DNA of 64,000 nt, taken from NCBI GenBank assembly GCA_001051155.2, contig JYIP02000003.1, forward strand, positions 3,720,001 through 3,784,000, in the 5' to 3' direction. Shown here piece after piece: positions 1 to 13,399 of this stretch. The position numbers were made by a program, and so were the translations under genes. The stretch is from Chrysoporthe austroafricana (taxonomy: Eukaryota > Ascomycota > Sordariomycetes > Diaporthales > Cryphonectriaceae). Within the stretch, counting starts at the first letter, position 1. Each line of letters opens with the position of its first letter. The notes below the pieces were generated by a model, which was not told the DNA's origin, did no database searches, and was given only the letters and a program-made list of their open reading frames with translations.

Positions 1-1143
1 AGGGCGAAGAGGACGGCCGCTAGGGTCAGATAAATCATGGGTCTCGTCTCACCCAGCACCCGCAGGACGAGAATCGTCTCAAGGACGTAGAAGGCCACGA
101 GGAAGATGAGTGGGATGAGCTGGTAGAGGACGTAGAGAGCGATGTTCCGGAAGGGCGAGTCGTAGCTCGAGGCCCAGTAGCCTGTCCAGCCGTAGCCCGT
201 ATCGAGGGCGATGTAGCCGGTGCCGATGAGGAGAACAGCGGCGGAGCCAAACAGCAAGCCTAGAGAGAGCGGCGTTCCGTCATCCAGAACCTGGTAGCCG
301 ACGACTGCGTTGAGCATAAGTATCCACGTCGTTGCGATGATGAAGCCAATGTGGATCCCGGTGAAGGCAATCCGAACGCGAGACTCCAAAGGAAACTCTC
401 CCACTGTGAAGATCTCGCATATCGATATGACAATGTAACCGACGAGGAACATTTGCATTTCCCTGTTCTGTGTTAGCAGGACTGAACGGACAGAAGTAGG
501 TATTCGTGTCAAGGACGGAAGCCATTCTATCGGATGGTCGACTATCCTGCGAGTGGGTTTCCGAAAATCGGCTACAACACAGTAGTCGACCATCCCATAG
601 AAGCATCATTCTCAGACAGGTCGGTTACCCCACAGGAGGACGCGGGTGTTTTTTTTTTTTTTGTTAAGGGATGTGGGATGATCCCAGAGCGAAACACAAG
701 TAACGGAGGAGACAGGTGGTCGTGCTGAAAAGAGGGAGTCGTACCTTCTGCCGACAGCAGCCCGTTTTCTTTCAGACCGCAAGATTAGGTATATGCTTGC
801 CAGAATAGCGAAGCCGCACAGTAATATCGACCCTGTGAGTTAAGTCGGTCAGCTGGAGGTCCAGCGCCCGGTGGCCGTCCTGTGGCCATCCCGTGAGGAC
901 ATACCCAAGTTGCCCAGATGCCTCCCACCGCTCAGCGGTATGCCCACCAGCTGGCAGCTGTTGGCGGTGTCCCATGGCCCACTCTGGTTGTGTGCCGTCG
1001 AGAGAAGGTTGCAGACCGGCAGTGTCGAATCTCGGCAGAAGTTCTGACGGGCTGTTAGCATACCAATTGGGCGACTGCAAGACTGGAAGACGTCGGTCGC
1101 AGGAGTTGCTTACGCCGAAATTTCCGAACTGTGTCGACCCCAT
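1..1143 (-). CDS. Chs7-family membrane protein (chitin synthase export chaperone-like), 3' end beyond window
   Basis: Multi-pass membrane protein of the fungal Chs7 family (Pfam Chs7). Chs7 in yeast helps chitin synthase III leave the ER; whether this paralogue does the same is inference. Exons on the minus strand: 1114-1143, 905-1043, 745-832 and 462 down to the window edge. Every intron keeps phase and has GT-AG ends. The start codon at 1141-1143 opens MGSTQFGNFG. The next exon gives FCRDSTLPVCNLL, as in Chs7 N-termini. Exon 3 gives a membrane segment followed by SERKRAAVGRR. Exon 4 carries four or more hydrophobic helices with NAVVGYQ-LDDGTPLSLG, the GYIALDTGYGWTGY loop and VLRVLGETRPMIYLT. 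The C-terminus is lost at position 1. A run of 14 T at about 649-662 lies in intron 3. Family assignment is firm; the function of this paralogue is not. Confidence 0.88.
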
Positions 1144-4100
1144 CCTGATGACTGAAGCAGAGCAGGTTGTCCAAAAGAGGGTCGCCCGCCGCGTAGACGG
1201 TCCCACGAGAGGTCCAGAGAGCGGTCAGGCCAGGAGCAAAGGCCGACAGCTAATTATTATGTCCAATCGACCGTCGGACCGGTCGAGTCGATGATCCCGC
1301 GGTCGAAAGTCGGGTTTGGTCAGTCGAGTCGGGTTGATGGTTCCCAAACGCAGGAGACAATCACGAGCCGACAAGACGGTCAGGAATCGACGGTGTAGAA
1401 TTCGGCAAGAGCAGGTGGGTCGCGGTTTCCCTCCTCGACGTTCTGTTTGGTCCGAGCTCTTTCTTCCTCGCTCGTATCTCTCGATCAGTGGATCGCGCCT
1501 TCCTGTCTCAGTGCCATTCAGCAGGTCGGGTCGTCTTTCCCTCTCTGAAGAGGAATCAATTGAATGTGTCCCCTTAATTCCTCTCAAGATGCGACGGACC
1601 GGGGTCTGAGATTATGCTTTCGTTTGGGTCGCTGTGTCGTGTGTGAATCTGGGTGGTGTGTTGCGGGTTCGCTCGCTGCATGCAGGAGACGAGGCGAGGG
1701 CGCGCAAGGCAGAGACAAGTGGTTTTAAAGAGAGGGCAGGCACGGGCGAGGCGGGCCCGGCGCGGCGCGGGAAGGAGCGGCCTCGCCTGCGCCTGCGCTC
1801 TGCACCTACTTGCCTGGTACCACATACACATGCACCAAGCAAATGCGCAGTCCGGAGGATTGCCAAGGAAGCTGCGATTAGCTGCCAGGCCTGCGACTGG
1901 GGGGGGTGACCTGGGGTGACCTGGGGCGTGCTGGAGTATGCCGCGGGTGGTTGGCTGGTCCAGCGTCTGCAGGTGGTTGGTCCCACCTCTTCCAGTGGGC
2001 TTGACAGCGCTGATTGGCTAGCTCGATGGCCGACGCACCGAAAATGGTACCTCGGGAGTCACTCTGTGAAATGAACCAGGACCTCCGAGATGACAGTCCC
2101 GTCCACGGTGGTTTTTCCTTGGCCGCGCAAAAACGTGAGAAAAAAAAATTTAGGATCGTCGAGATTGTGTTGCTCGGAAGGAGGCCCTGTGTTGGATTCT
2201 TTTCGACCCGACTCGACGAAAAAGTCTAACCGAGCCCACACTTCCGCCCAGCGTGACTACGTCTCATGTCCATCGTCAAAACCATCGGCGCCAAGCCTAA
2301 TCCCTTAGCACGGGGAGCACGGGCTGGGGACGACTCGACCCGGAACACCATCTCGTGTACTGTAAGTACTTACTGCTGTAGGTACAAAGTCTAAAAGCTG
2401 GGAAGAGTATAGGCTGCCATACTGTAGCATCTTGATGCGAAAGAAGGCAGGAGGGAGGCAGTGGTGCGTGGGTACTTCTATCTATGGCATGTACCACTGT
2501 ACTTAGGCTGGCGGGCGTGGCGGGGTGGCAGGGAACCATGGACTTGTCGTGGCGACATGCGAGCGCTAAAATAAGTCCCAACTGACGAATTCCAAGTCGA
2601 GGTTGCAGGCGATCCAAGCTGACCTGGAACGCTCCCGGTCAACCTTCCATCTCACCGTACACGCGCGACATCATTAGCCGAGCGGTCCCCGTCTCGTCTA
2701 TACCAAGTCTCGCCATCTTCATGCATGATGAGTTGGACCACCACCAGCATGCCCTGCCTTCTGGCATGCTGCCATGCCATGCCACTGCCGCGCCGCACCG
2801 CCCCAAAGTGTCTTGAATGGAACACCATCCCCCGAGAACCCACCACTCCCCTCGCCCTTGTCATACCAAGCATGCTATCGGGGGCCACAGCATACACAGC
2901 CACAGCCTGTCCTGGCTGCTGGCGGGACGGAGCAGACCCCGAGCCCCGGTACAGTAGGCGTGATGATCTTGAGCCCTGATATCAATTTTGTATTCATTTA
3001 TTCATCGTCATGACGTTCAAGCACCAATGATCGCCTCGACGGTCAGTCCCATACCGGCGGATCATTCTCAGGGTGAGACCTGGCTCGACCCCCTTGCCAG
3101 GACGCCATGATGTCTTAGAAGGCTCCCTCCCCCGCCTCCATTCAAAAGAAATTCTCAGTGCTGAGAATGTTCTCTTCCCGTGCCGGGCACGACGGGTGCT
3201 TGTCTCCGTCCTGAGCCACGAGCGACCTCCCCAACCACAATGGCAATCCAAATTTCCCAGCCCGGTTCTCAGCAGGCACGTCATCGGCCGACCGAGGATC
3301 ATATGCACCGGTATGAACCGCTTGGGCTGCCCGCAAGCTGTCGTCCCAGGCTCCCGGCACATGGCCCAGGCCCGGGCCTCGCCCGTCCCCGGCCAGTCAT
3401 CCAGCAGATGGTTCTTTGGACGAGGACGAGGATGCCTTGGTGGCAGGCAGCCTACCCTGTAGGTCCATACCGACTAATGTGGCGATAGGCGCATGAGCCC
3501 TGCTGATGATTACGGGTGAGAAGCTTATTTTCGTCCTTGCTTGGTAGTGAGTGATCAAGAAGGGCCCTAACAGCATGGCCCTCGAAGTACATTTGGTGGG
3601 CGGAGTAGCAATCCTGCTCTTTGCTTCTCCGGTACTTGACAGTCTTCTCTTAAGAGGTATTTCCATTGACTATCGAGAAGGTGGCTTCAGCATCGGAACT
3701 TGCTCCTCTCCATTGGCGTCTCTCTTCGAGAGGCGCAGCATATGAGATCAGCAGGTCTAGCTCGACAAACACGACGCTCGCGGTAATATTTATTCAGCAA
3801 ACGTATTTTCGTGGATTCTTTGACACCGAGCCGTACGCCCAGGCCGCGCGTCTTTGATCTCGACGTCTCTGTCGTCTCTTCGACCCGGATAGAGCTCAGG
3901 CTTGTCTCGGAGCCCAGGTGACGGTCGACAAGTGTCCTGTCCTCAGGGACGACATAGCCAGGCGGAAAGACGACCTTCCAGCTGACAATATTGCGCTGCC
4001 TTCATCTAGAGACGATTTTAGCGGATTGCGAAGCGGCGGGGTAGGTAGGGAAGCAGAGCCGGTTTTGGATCCTGCGTGAGAGTCAGCCCAGGTACGTAGC

Positions 4101-6455
4101 TACCAGAGCCCCAGGCCACAGGGCCGGCCGTACGCACACAGCGAATCTAGTGTGCTAGGAGCCTAGCATAGAGGCCTTGGGGACAGGCTCGTTAGGAAAC
4201 ATACGGCAACATGGGCTGGCTTTAGGCGAGAATAGAGCCTTCTTTCAGAGCATCTCGATAGAAGAAGTATCTTGAGCGCTATCTAGGCGTAGCGAATTCG
4301 AAGTCAGCCCTACGCATGCCGTTCGAGTCTCGAGACAGGACGCGTATCCGGCACCACCTCCAGAGCAACAACTTGCGCGTCTATGCGAGTACGCCCTGCG
4401 TCTTCCTGGGCCTGTGTAAGGTCGTTCGCGAACCTGTCTCCTGCAGTCAAGACCCGTGAGGGGGGCGGTGTCTTTCACGTCGCACTACAGGAGCGTCATG
4501 GGGAAATTTCCTTGCTGTCTGTCCCGCTTGACTCAGACAGACATTCTCGTTCGTTCTATGTGCAGTTCAGCTGCAAGAAAAGGCCGCGGCTGAGGAGTTA
4601 CACAGCAGGACTTGCAGTGCCGTGTTGGCCTATCGCTGCTTCTGCAATTCCCGTCATGCTGACGAGCGGCTCGGCTTCACGTAAGCCGCGCACGAGTGTA
4701 ATAATAGAGCGGGAGTGCCGAAGGGCTGCTGCGTAGTCGACGTTTCAGCCACGGCTGAGAAGGAGTCTACAATCTGCTAACGCTTTCCGCGCGCCTGATC
4801 ATTTCATCACGCCTGGGGTGGGTGAAGAGTTGCTGCTGGCTTGTCTCACAACCTCGGGAACGAACTCGGGATACCTTCGACAACGGAGAGCGGTGTACCC
4901 ATCGAGTCCAGCCTCGCTCAGTGGTCGGCTGAATCCTTGATATACCTAGGTAGTCCGAGGTCGTCATAGGGTGATTTTTTCGCGGCTGCATCCTCAAGCA
5001 CCGGACGCCATGAGGACGAGCTAGGAAAGTTAGGTTTGGTGCTGAAGCGGCTCGACGCCGGTAATAGTAGCACGAACTACCTCTGGCAGGAGCCAAGCGG
5101 CCTAATCCCCGGAATGCTGTGCTTGTGCTCCACCGAAACTGCCTTATTCAATGTTGCGTTCCCAAGCTCGATCGGCGAGCACCTCGTTTTGTGGGTTGCT
5201 GCTATCAACGAGTGCCTGATCGAGACCAGGAGGCCAGGGGAGTCTGAACACTGCCCCGCGTCTTCTGCTCCGATCAATTCCACCGATGAGAGTTGCATAT
5301 GTAATAAAGGAGGGCAGTCGGAGGATGGGGGCTTTCCACAATGCTTTGAGATCGCAGGTTAATACTTGGCAAACGTCCGTGGCATGAAATGCAGATACAT
5401 GAGCTCGTTTCCAAACCGGGGAAGCCCAGTTGACACCCTACCTCCAGACACACGAGCGGTGACTCCATAAAATAATAAGATAGTAATAAATTACTGCCTC
5501 GTGCATTTAGAGCAGGGTCCCAACGAAGGCGGCGCAGAAGTCCGCGAACGGATGGCGAGTCCACTGCACGATGATAATTATTCTAACCACAAATGAGAAT
5601 GCCGGGCGGAGCAGCAGACGACGGACCGGTGAGAGTTGGGACTAGTACAAGACGACCTCTCTGGAGCAGGTGGTATGGAGACCAACGACGGACATGGCGC
5701 AGCCCAGTCCAGCCGCGGGTCTTCTGGTTTAGGCACCTGGGCAACATAGTGAAGGACATCTCGATCAGGAGAGACGGGCCGTCCAAAGTTTCCGGGCTGC
5801 TGTTGGGAAATTAAGTGAGCTTGTTGAATTAGTGTCTCTTCCCTCGTCATTCCGTCCTCATATCTCTAAGCCAAGATACCGTGCTAATCCTACCGTCATA
5901 GATGCCATGTGCTGATCCTGACATTCGGCAACGCCCGCCTGGAGACAGCGGCCTCCCCCTCGGAAGCAGAGCGCGAGCATGTGAGGTTTGCCGAAACATT
6001 CTACAGTAGCCCGCAGCATCCTTTTCTAACCCGAGAGTCCGGGTACGCTGCAGTCAAATCGGTTTGGACACACATCAAGAGACAAGAGAGAGTGTGACAC
6101 CAAGCACCATCAACATATTTGACCTCTCACAACAAACCGATCACTCATCGGCCGACCTTGTCGTGATGTTAGCGTAGCAAAACAGGTAGATGTTGGCGCG
6201 GCTAGCTACTTGTCATCTGCGCGCACGGACAAGCCGGCGCTGGAGACGGGCTCCAAGTTCAGTGACCACTCGAGCGCTCGATTCTGATATGCTCCTCCAA
6301 AAGATCTGCATAGAATCGAACCCATAATGCAAATACAGCAGAGACTAAGCATCCAAGAGAGAATTAAAGGGCACCTCCATCCGCCAGCACCCGATGCTCT
6401 TTTCCTGAGCTGAGTTCCCTTCGCCATCTCCCCTCACTCAAACACAATCTCGACA
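1144..6455. other. gene-poor stretch, no supported gene
   Basis: About 5.3 kb in which no reading frame shows a family motif, a consistent splice pattern or a secretion signal that I can support. Frames here are short and change composition along their length. The stretch at 5036-5362 is open and slightly cysteine-rich but has no convincing start or splice partner. Some of it is probably regulatory DNA for the flanking genes; decayed repeats are possible. Confidence 0.5.
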
Positions 6456-7157
6456 ATGGGTTTGGCCGCCTTCATCGCTAGAGCAGCCCTGCTCCCCGCT
6501 GTCGCCTTGGCTGCTGCCTTGTCACGCAGCGACGCCACCTCTATCTCGCCAAGAGAAGCAGACTTTCCTATGCCCCCCCAGTGGGACAGATGGTGTCGAT
6601 GGACCAATGCCATGGCGTATTTCGAGGTAACTACAGAGGTCTACGCCGTAGACTTCGACCTCAAGGGAGGGGAATGCGGCAGGGGACTTCTTGACAACTT
6701 ACGTGGGGGTATGTCTTCCGTCATAGCATGCCCTCTGATCCATTTCTACCTGAGCGTTCTTGAAAGCGGGCAAGCGTCCGCCCCACCATGCTCAATCTCC
6801 TTGCACCCTTCCCCGTTAGTTTTCCACAGCTGGCCCTGGTTGTTGGAGCATCCTCACTGACAAGGAATCACAGAGTGCAGCAGCACGTATGTCTCAGACT
6901 GGGGATGCGACCGTGTTGGCGAGAAGGGGATTCGCGCTTCGTTCTTTCTCGAGCCCAAAGATATTCTCTATCCCATCTGGCCGTATGGATGCGTAGAGAG
7001 GGCTTATGCGAAGGCCGCGAAGTATGAGGGCGCGCCGGAAACCATCAGATGTTGCGAATTGATGGACAGGACGTGTTTCCGTGAGGCGCCTGGTCACGAG
7101 AGGAATACAGCCATCGACTTGGGCATCACTATGGGTGATGAGGCTGCTGGGGTTTGA
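6456..7157 (+). CDS. small secreted cysteine-rich protein (effector candidate)
   Basis: Unrecognised 178-residue protein in two exons, 6456-6708 and 6874-7157. The donor is GTATGT and the acceptor TCACAG; the intron is in phase 1 and the join gives NLRGECSSTYV. The first ~27 residues are a typical signal peptide: a hydrophobic Ala/Leu core ending near SRSDA. The mature part has eight cysteines, including one adjacent pair (IRCCELM), and no membrane segment. Eight cysteines would allow four disulfides, which fits an extracellular protein. It stands alone in a gene-poor region, a common setting for fungal effectors, but an effector role is inference. No known domain was recognised. Confidence 0.72.
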
Positions 7158-10100
7158 GGCGTGGGCTTGGAAGGTTTTGGTATGTTAATAAACTGCAGTC
7201 TTTGTCTACGGAATCAATCTCACTCTTCGAACTAGTCTAAGTTTAATGTTTGCCGCTGGTGACATGCTCACATGAAGTCGTCTTGGAACTGACGCCACTG
7301 CTTGAACGGCGTCGGCTTAAAGAAAACCTGATGATATGCCTCAGTTTTTAAGGAATGAGGCATATAGTAAAGAACGGAAGAAGGTAGCTCTTCACTTCTG
7401 CACCGCGTAATCTCAAGACACTCATAGGGCCTTTGTATTTACTAAAAACTTTTCTCTTTGCTTGCAAAAATGTCTGACGATTAAGACGAGGCTTAACTCC
7501 GCGACATTCTTTGAATGTAAAAACAGTCTTGCAATGTAATCCAAAACAAACCAGATTTAAAGACCGAATTCAGCTTCAATGGTTTAATCCAATTACAACA
7601 ACTAGCTTCCCTCACTATACATTTCAAAATTGAGAAGGAAATTTAACTTCGCAAAAGAGAAAAGAAAAAAAGGCAAATTATATTGGGACTGAGCAGTCCT
7701 GAAGCAAGGCGAATGAAGTTTTCGAAATTGAAACAAAATGGTCTTACGAAGTCAAGGTTCCAAGGTTGCTTTGAACATTTGTATGGTTTTGGAAGTCTAC
7801 GCTTCGCCTTAATCTTCAGACGGTTTTGAAATACCATCGTATGCGCGGTACGGTTATACGAAATCCTTCACCCTAGCTTGCTTGTGGAAATCGAAGGCTG
7901 CTAGAAGAAATGCGAATGAGAATTGATGGGTCAAGAGAGACAGTAAATAATGAGGATTGTTGCGAGCGAGGGCAAAAGTCAGGAAAGTTCATAAGTTAAA
8001 TGCACAGAAAGAATAGGAGAACGCCCCGCTCCGACCCCCAAAAAGGACACCTCGAGAATGGGTTCAGCAAGAACCAGGGCCGTCTCATGGTGGCCTCAGG
8101 AGAAGACTTCGAAGAGGTCACACTCCTGTAATTCACCCACAGGACTGCAACACTTGCTGTCTAGGTGAGAACGGTATGTGAGCATCTCTAAGAAATACAA
8201 CAACATCGATCTTTGGTACATAGGGCTGTTCAGCCCAGTACAAGCCGCTGAACAGGGCGCTGACCTAAGTGGCTTGCACACCTTAGGTCTGACTGAGATC
8301 AGCTGGCGCAGATGATATACCGTGCAGCCTCTCACGCGACACCAAAAGTGATGGCTTTGAGTACTTAGCTGAAGCACCCTGAATTATGGAGATGGTGTGT
8401 AGCCTTGAAACGAGCGGACGACGAGGGTTCACTGCATGTCAGCTGCGGCAAAGATGTCGTGGTGGTCTCGGGATGAGCAGCTGACGCACCTTGTATTGGA
8501 GGCGTGTACTGAGTAGAGGGATCTCCCCTATCGAGAACCCCGTTCACAATTAAGATGAGACAAGATTGGCTGCTTGGAAGTCGTGTGCGCGAATGAAATC
8601 TCGTGAGCCTGTGCCAGTCATTTGGAACGCCTTAGCCGCGACTGATTTCCTCTGATGGGGAAGCTCGTTCGCTGGCGCTGTTGATCGCAATAGATTAACC
8701 CTGCCGGGCCGAGGCCTGCTCGAAGACCCTGAACCTCGAAGAAGTCTTCCAATGCGGGGTTGCGTCATTGGGGGTAACAGTGGAAACACTGGTTGACGGA
8801 GCCAAGAGGGCGAGGCGAGGGCTTGTGCCTCCACAAAGCGCTAGACTAGCAGGCTCGCAATTACTTCGGAAGAAAGGAAAAGAAAGTAGATGGACGAGGG
8901 AAAAGAGAACAATAGAAGAAGAGGAGAAAAAGGAAAAGAAATGAAAAGAAAAGGAAAAGAAAAAATGAATAAATAAAATAGAAGTAGACTCGATAGGCAG
9001 ATAGACGAAAAGGCAAATAAGGCGGGGAGAATTGGGGTTTAGACGCGAATGGAGTCCTCGTGGTCTGGGGCTCTACAGTCTTACCCCAGATTTGAAGGTC
9101 ATCTGCCCCGAAAGTCGACAGGTCGTGCAAGCTGGAGAAACTCCACTACTAGGTAGTCTTCCTGAATCTTGGCTACCGCGCACCGAGCAGGCTGCATGAA
9201 CCTGACCATGTACTGTACAAGTGCCGGAGACCATCAAGGGAGATGGGGCCTTGCCGTCGTCATCGAGGGTTCCCTGATTTAGGAAGAGAGAGCCGCAGAT
9301 AACGTATCGTGAGGTTCCTGCCAGCGGCCGCCCCGGCTATATCTCCGGCGGAAAAGATAGGATAAAGGGATCCTCAGCAGTGGAGACATGACAGCACCGT
9401 GCAGCCCCCGATTCATCCGTTATGACCTGACGGGGCACAAGGCAAAAGACCAGACTGCGTGTAGGTACGATAATCGGGTGGGTATTCAGTGTCGGCCCAG
9501 GGGAGAGGGAACGAAGGAGGGAAGCAGACGGTTGTGGCTTTTTATAAACACTATGGGACCTATTCCCAGCTCAGGGTCTCGAGCAGAAAAGGGGCTGCGA
9601 CTGGAGAGGAGTGATAGGGGGAACTTGGCAGATACGCCAGGGTTTGGGTGGCACTTGTAACTCTGCAGCCCAGCAGGCCCAAAGTACCTAGAGCCGTTAC
9701 AACCCTCCCACGCCTCCCCAACTTTCCAGGTTCCCAGTACAGGGTGCCACTGGGCCGGGGCCAGGTTCAGCTGCGGGCCACCACATGCGTGGAGCGGCAG
9801 CCCAAATAGCTATCCCGGCCAAGACTCAGATTCAACTTGGCACAAACCTGCAAGTTCCTCTCACCTAACCCGTTCACGACGATTGCTGCAACCTGACCTA
9901 CGCACCGCACCACACCGCATCCCCCACCCAGCCTGCTACCTGCCGCCTGCCACCCGCCACCAAGGAAAGGACCTGGCAACGCCGATAGCACGAGCGCGCT
10001 TCGTGCATCCTCCTCCTCCTCACATGCCCTCCACCCGTGTTGTACTGTACTTGGACTTTGTGGTCAAGCAGATTCGAGTCAACACAAGCGGAACAGTCTC

Positions 10101-10294
10101 CACCGGACCGCACTAAGAGCTTCCAGCGACTGACTGACTGGAATCGAAACGCCGACCTCACTGCCGTGCCGTTCGCTCGCCTGCGCTTGTTGATCACGCC
10201 CATCCACCGGCCCTGCTGGCCTCTTTTTGTGCCCGGTCCTCTGATCCCCCCTCCGCCTTTTTTTATCCGAGGAGAAAACGAAGGGTGATGCCGT
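7158..10294. other. intergenic, partly AT-rich; no supported gene
   Basis: About 3.1 kb with no supportable gene. Roughly 7430-7860 is clearly richer in A and T than its surroundings and has only a short shadow frame. A purine-rich tract occupies 8867-8975. The last kilobase is CT-rich and leads into the transporter gene, so it probably holds that gene's promoter and 5' UTR. Confidence 0.5.
8867..8975. repeat. purine-rich low-complexity tract
   Basis: About 110 bases made almost entirely of A and G, built from irregular GAAAAGAA-like units on the plus strand. No clean repeat unit; it looks like simple-sequence drift. Confidence 0.7.
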
Positions 10295-12766
10295 ATGCCT
10301 TTCTCAAGCTCCAAGAGCAACTCCCGGCCGCCGTCTGACATCCCCCTACGACCACTTCCTGACTCCTCCGGCTCTCGGTTGCACGATTCAGACGATACCG
10401 AGGAATCGACGTCATTCCTCCGAGCAGGGCACGGAGCAGGAGCAGGAAGCTCGTTTTCCGGCTACCGCGTCGACAGGCCTGCCTCTTCTTCAGAAGACGA
10501 CACCGATTCCTGGGTCGAGACTGGAGACATCGGCGAGCAGATCGACGCTGAGGATCCGCTACGCGCAAGGCTCAACGACACTCTCGACGGGTCTACCCTC
10601 GCCGGCCTGAAGCCACGACATCTCCACAACAAGCAGCACGGCCCGGGGAGCAGGAGGGAGAAAAAACGCGTCCGTATCCACGACGACGCTACATACTACA
10701 ATCACGACGGCTCCCACGGACACATTGGCGTCGTCAGCAAGGAGGCAATTGAGATCCCGGAGGTGGTCTCCCTCCAACCGTCCAGGGCGCAACGCTTCAT
10801 ATCCGCCATCATGCCCGGCTCAAGTAAAGGCTTCACGGGGAAGCCCCTCATGTAGGTGCCCATCGCATCTGTGCTCTCATGTCCCTTGTCTTGGATGCTG
10901 ATGATATGATCTGCCAGTTATTTCACGAGTATTTTTGTATCATTAGGCGTGTTCCTATTCGGATATGATCAAGGTGTGATGTCGGGCATTATCACGTAGG
11001 ACCCTCTTAAGAGCCCTCCCGTCCCCTAAGCCGAGGCAACATAGCTGATCAGTGTTTGCCCAGGGGCCCCATCTTCCGTGCTTATTTCAACCAGCCCTCG
11101 AGCGCCGAGATAGGGACGATGGTCGCCATTCTCGAGATTGGCGCCCTGATATCGTCCCTGCTCGTTGGCAAGATAGGAGACATCATCGGCCGCCGGCGGA
11201 CCATCCTCTACGGCTCCATGATCTTCTTCGTCGGAGGCGCCCTACAGACATTCGCGACAGGCATGCCGATGATGATGCTTGGAAGAATCATTGCAGGTCT
11301 TGGCGTCGGTTCGTTGTCGACCATCGTCCCTGTCTACCAATCCGAGATCTCGCCGCCTCACAATCGTGGAAAATTAGCTTGTATTGAGTTCTCTGGCAAC
11401 ATCATTGGCTACACTACATCCGTTTGGGTGGATTACTTCTGTGGTTACATAGATAGCGATGCCTCATGGCGAGTTCCGCTGTTCATGCAGTGCGTCATGG
11501 GTGGCCTGCTTGGTCTTGGTAGCTTGATCATCGTCGAGTCTCCGAGGTACGATCACCCTAGGGGTTTACCATTCGTCTTCCGCTAACGATATTGCAGGTG
11601 GCTACTTGACAACGACCACGACGAGGAAGGCATTGTTGTCATTGCCAACTTGTATGGAGGTGGTGATATTCACAATCCTAAAGCGCGTGATGAGTATCGA
11701 GAGATCAAGATGAACGTCCTACTACAGCGACAGGAAGGTGAGAGAACCTACAGCGACATGTTCCGCCGGTACAAGACGCGCGTCTTCATTGCCATGTCTG
11801 CGCAAGCTCTCGCCCAGCTGAATGGCATCAATGTCATTTCTTACTACGCGCCCTACGTCTTCGAGTCCGCGGGTTGGAGGGGCCATGAGGCAGTGCTGAT
11901 GACGGGCATCAACGGCATCACCTATTTCCTGTCTACCATTCCGCCGTGGTATATTGTTGACACATGGGGCCGCCGCATCATCCTGCTTTCTGGAGCGATT
12001 GCCATGGCGATATCGCTATCCCTGATCTCATACTTCATCTTCCTCGATATTAGAGCGACGCCTACACTTGTGGTCGTTTTTGTCATGATCTACAATGCCG
12101 CATTCGGATACTCATGGGGCCCCATCCCCTGGCTGTATCCGCCCGAGATCCTCCCGCTCAGCATCCGGTCCAAGGGCGCTTCGCTGTCGACTGCGACGAA
12201 CTGGGCTTGCAACTGGCTAGTGGGAGAGATGACTCCCATCCTCCAGGAATGGATCCAGTGGCGTCTCTATCTGGTGCATGCTTTCTTTTGCGCGGCTAGC
12301 TTTGTCATTGGTAAGTCGAGCTTGCTTCTTACGTCGAAAAATACAATAGTATGAGCTGACCAGCGCAGTCTACTTCATTTATCCTGAGACAAGCGGTGTC
12401 CGACTCGAGGACATGAACTCGATCTTCGGCGATGCGACGACCACGATTGGTACGCCAGCGTCGATGGGTACACCTGCACTGGGCCCGCAAGACGACGCTT
12501 TAGGACGTGCAAGCTCACCCGTTCCCTCGCTCGACATCCGCGGTCGTTCGTTGCTGGCGCCGCAGAACAATTTCCCGGGCCTGGACATCGACCCGCCGAA
12601 TGTCAATTTCGTCAACGGACGGCCGCAGTACGAGCAAGGCCAGGCGGAGGGCGGCGTTGCTGGTTGGATCTCACGGGTGGTTGGTAGGTCACAGTCCCGT
12701 GCGCGCTCCGGCAGTGTGTCGAATCGTAACGGGCGGTACGCGCCTTTGGACAACGAAGAGGACTAA
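10295..12766 (+). CDS. MFS sugar transporter with long hydrophilic tails
   Basis: Sugar-porter family member of the major facilitator superfamily, expected to move a hexose or related sugar across the plasma membrane. Exons: 10295-10851, 10918-10995, 11064-11546, 11598-12310 and 12369-12766; all joins keep phase, giving 742 residues. The transport core starts near residue 186 with a first helix ending LFGYDQGVMSGIITGP. It continues through GRRRTIL, GRIIAGLGVG, PVYQSEISPP-RG, ESPRWLLD, AQLNGINVISYYAP, DTWGRRIILLSG and PETSGVRLEDM, which replaces the usual PETKG. The first ~185 residues are hydrophilic, rich in Ser, Asp and Arg. The last ~120 residues are also polar and Ser/Arg-rich. Typical family members are about 500-560 residues, so both tails are unusual. 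Long tails occur in glucose sensors of the Snf3/Rgt2 type, but a sensor role here is only a possibility. Confidence 0.92.
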
Positions 12767-13399
12767 GTCCTCTGCGAGAGGTGATGTAAAGCGGGGATGT
12801 TCGTCGAAGGTGAACCTCGCGAGTTTCTTTATGGGAGCTGTTTTTTTAAGGGAGGATCTGAAGGAGGCATGGGCAGATGGTTGGGGCGGAGACAGGCGCG
12901 GAAGTCGCCTGGGCATAGACGTTTTGCATATAGAAGGGATTTTCGAGATCAAGGCGCGACGAGTGTTTTTCACCTTTTCGAATTCCTCGGGTCTTCTTCA
13001 TTTGGGAACGAAACAACGCGCAATATCACATTGGAAGAGCACACGCGTGCGGCCTTCTCTGTTTTTGGCCTGGGCATAGCGGTTAAGAGCCAAGACGATG
13101 CTGTGAAAGGGAGTTCTGTGTCGCTGCTTACTGGGCTTAATTCTGCAATGCATAGGCAGGGCTGTGAGTTTACTTTTTGGGATAATAGGGTGCGGCCTTC
13201 GATGGCTGAGATGAGTGAGCGGTGTCATTACTTCATGCACTTTCCATGAGGTGGGGTACAATTGAGATGCAAATGCATCGCATTAGATGAAGCTGTCTGC
13301 TGCTATATGACGGATACCTCTTCAGCACCCGAAACTCTTTTAACGAGGGGTTATAGCATGCTCTTATTTAAGAATGCGCAGACGCTAGCCAATGGGCTC
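12767..13399. other. intergenic, 3' regions of convergent genes
   Basis: About 630 bases between the stop codons of the transporter and the convergent gene on the minus strand. Nothing beyond expected 3' UTR sequence was seen. Confidence 0.5.

Noticed and set aside
5036..5362. Open plus frame with several cysteines that might be a secreted protein
   Set aside because: No ATG with a signal peptide, no phase-consistent upstream exon and no known motif.
7430..7860. RIP-mutated transposon in the AT-rich patch
   Set aside because: AT-rich, but no transposase or reverse transcriptase trace and no terminal repeats were recognisable.
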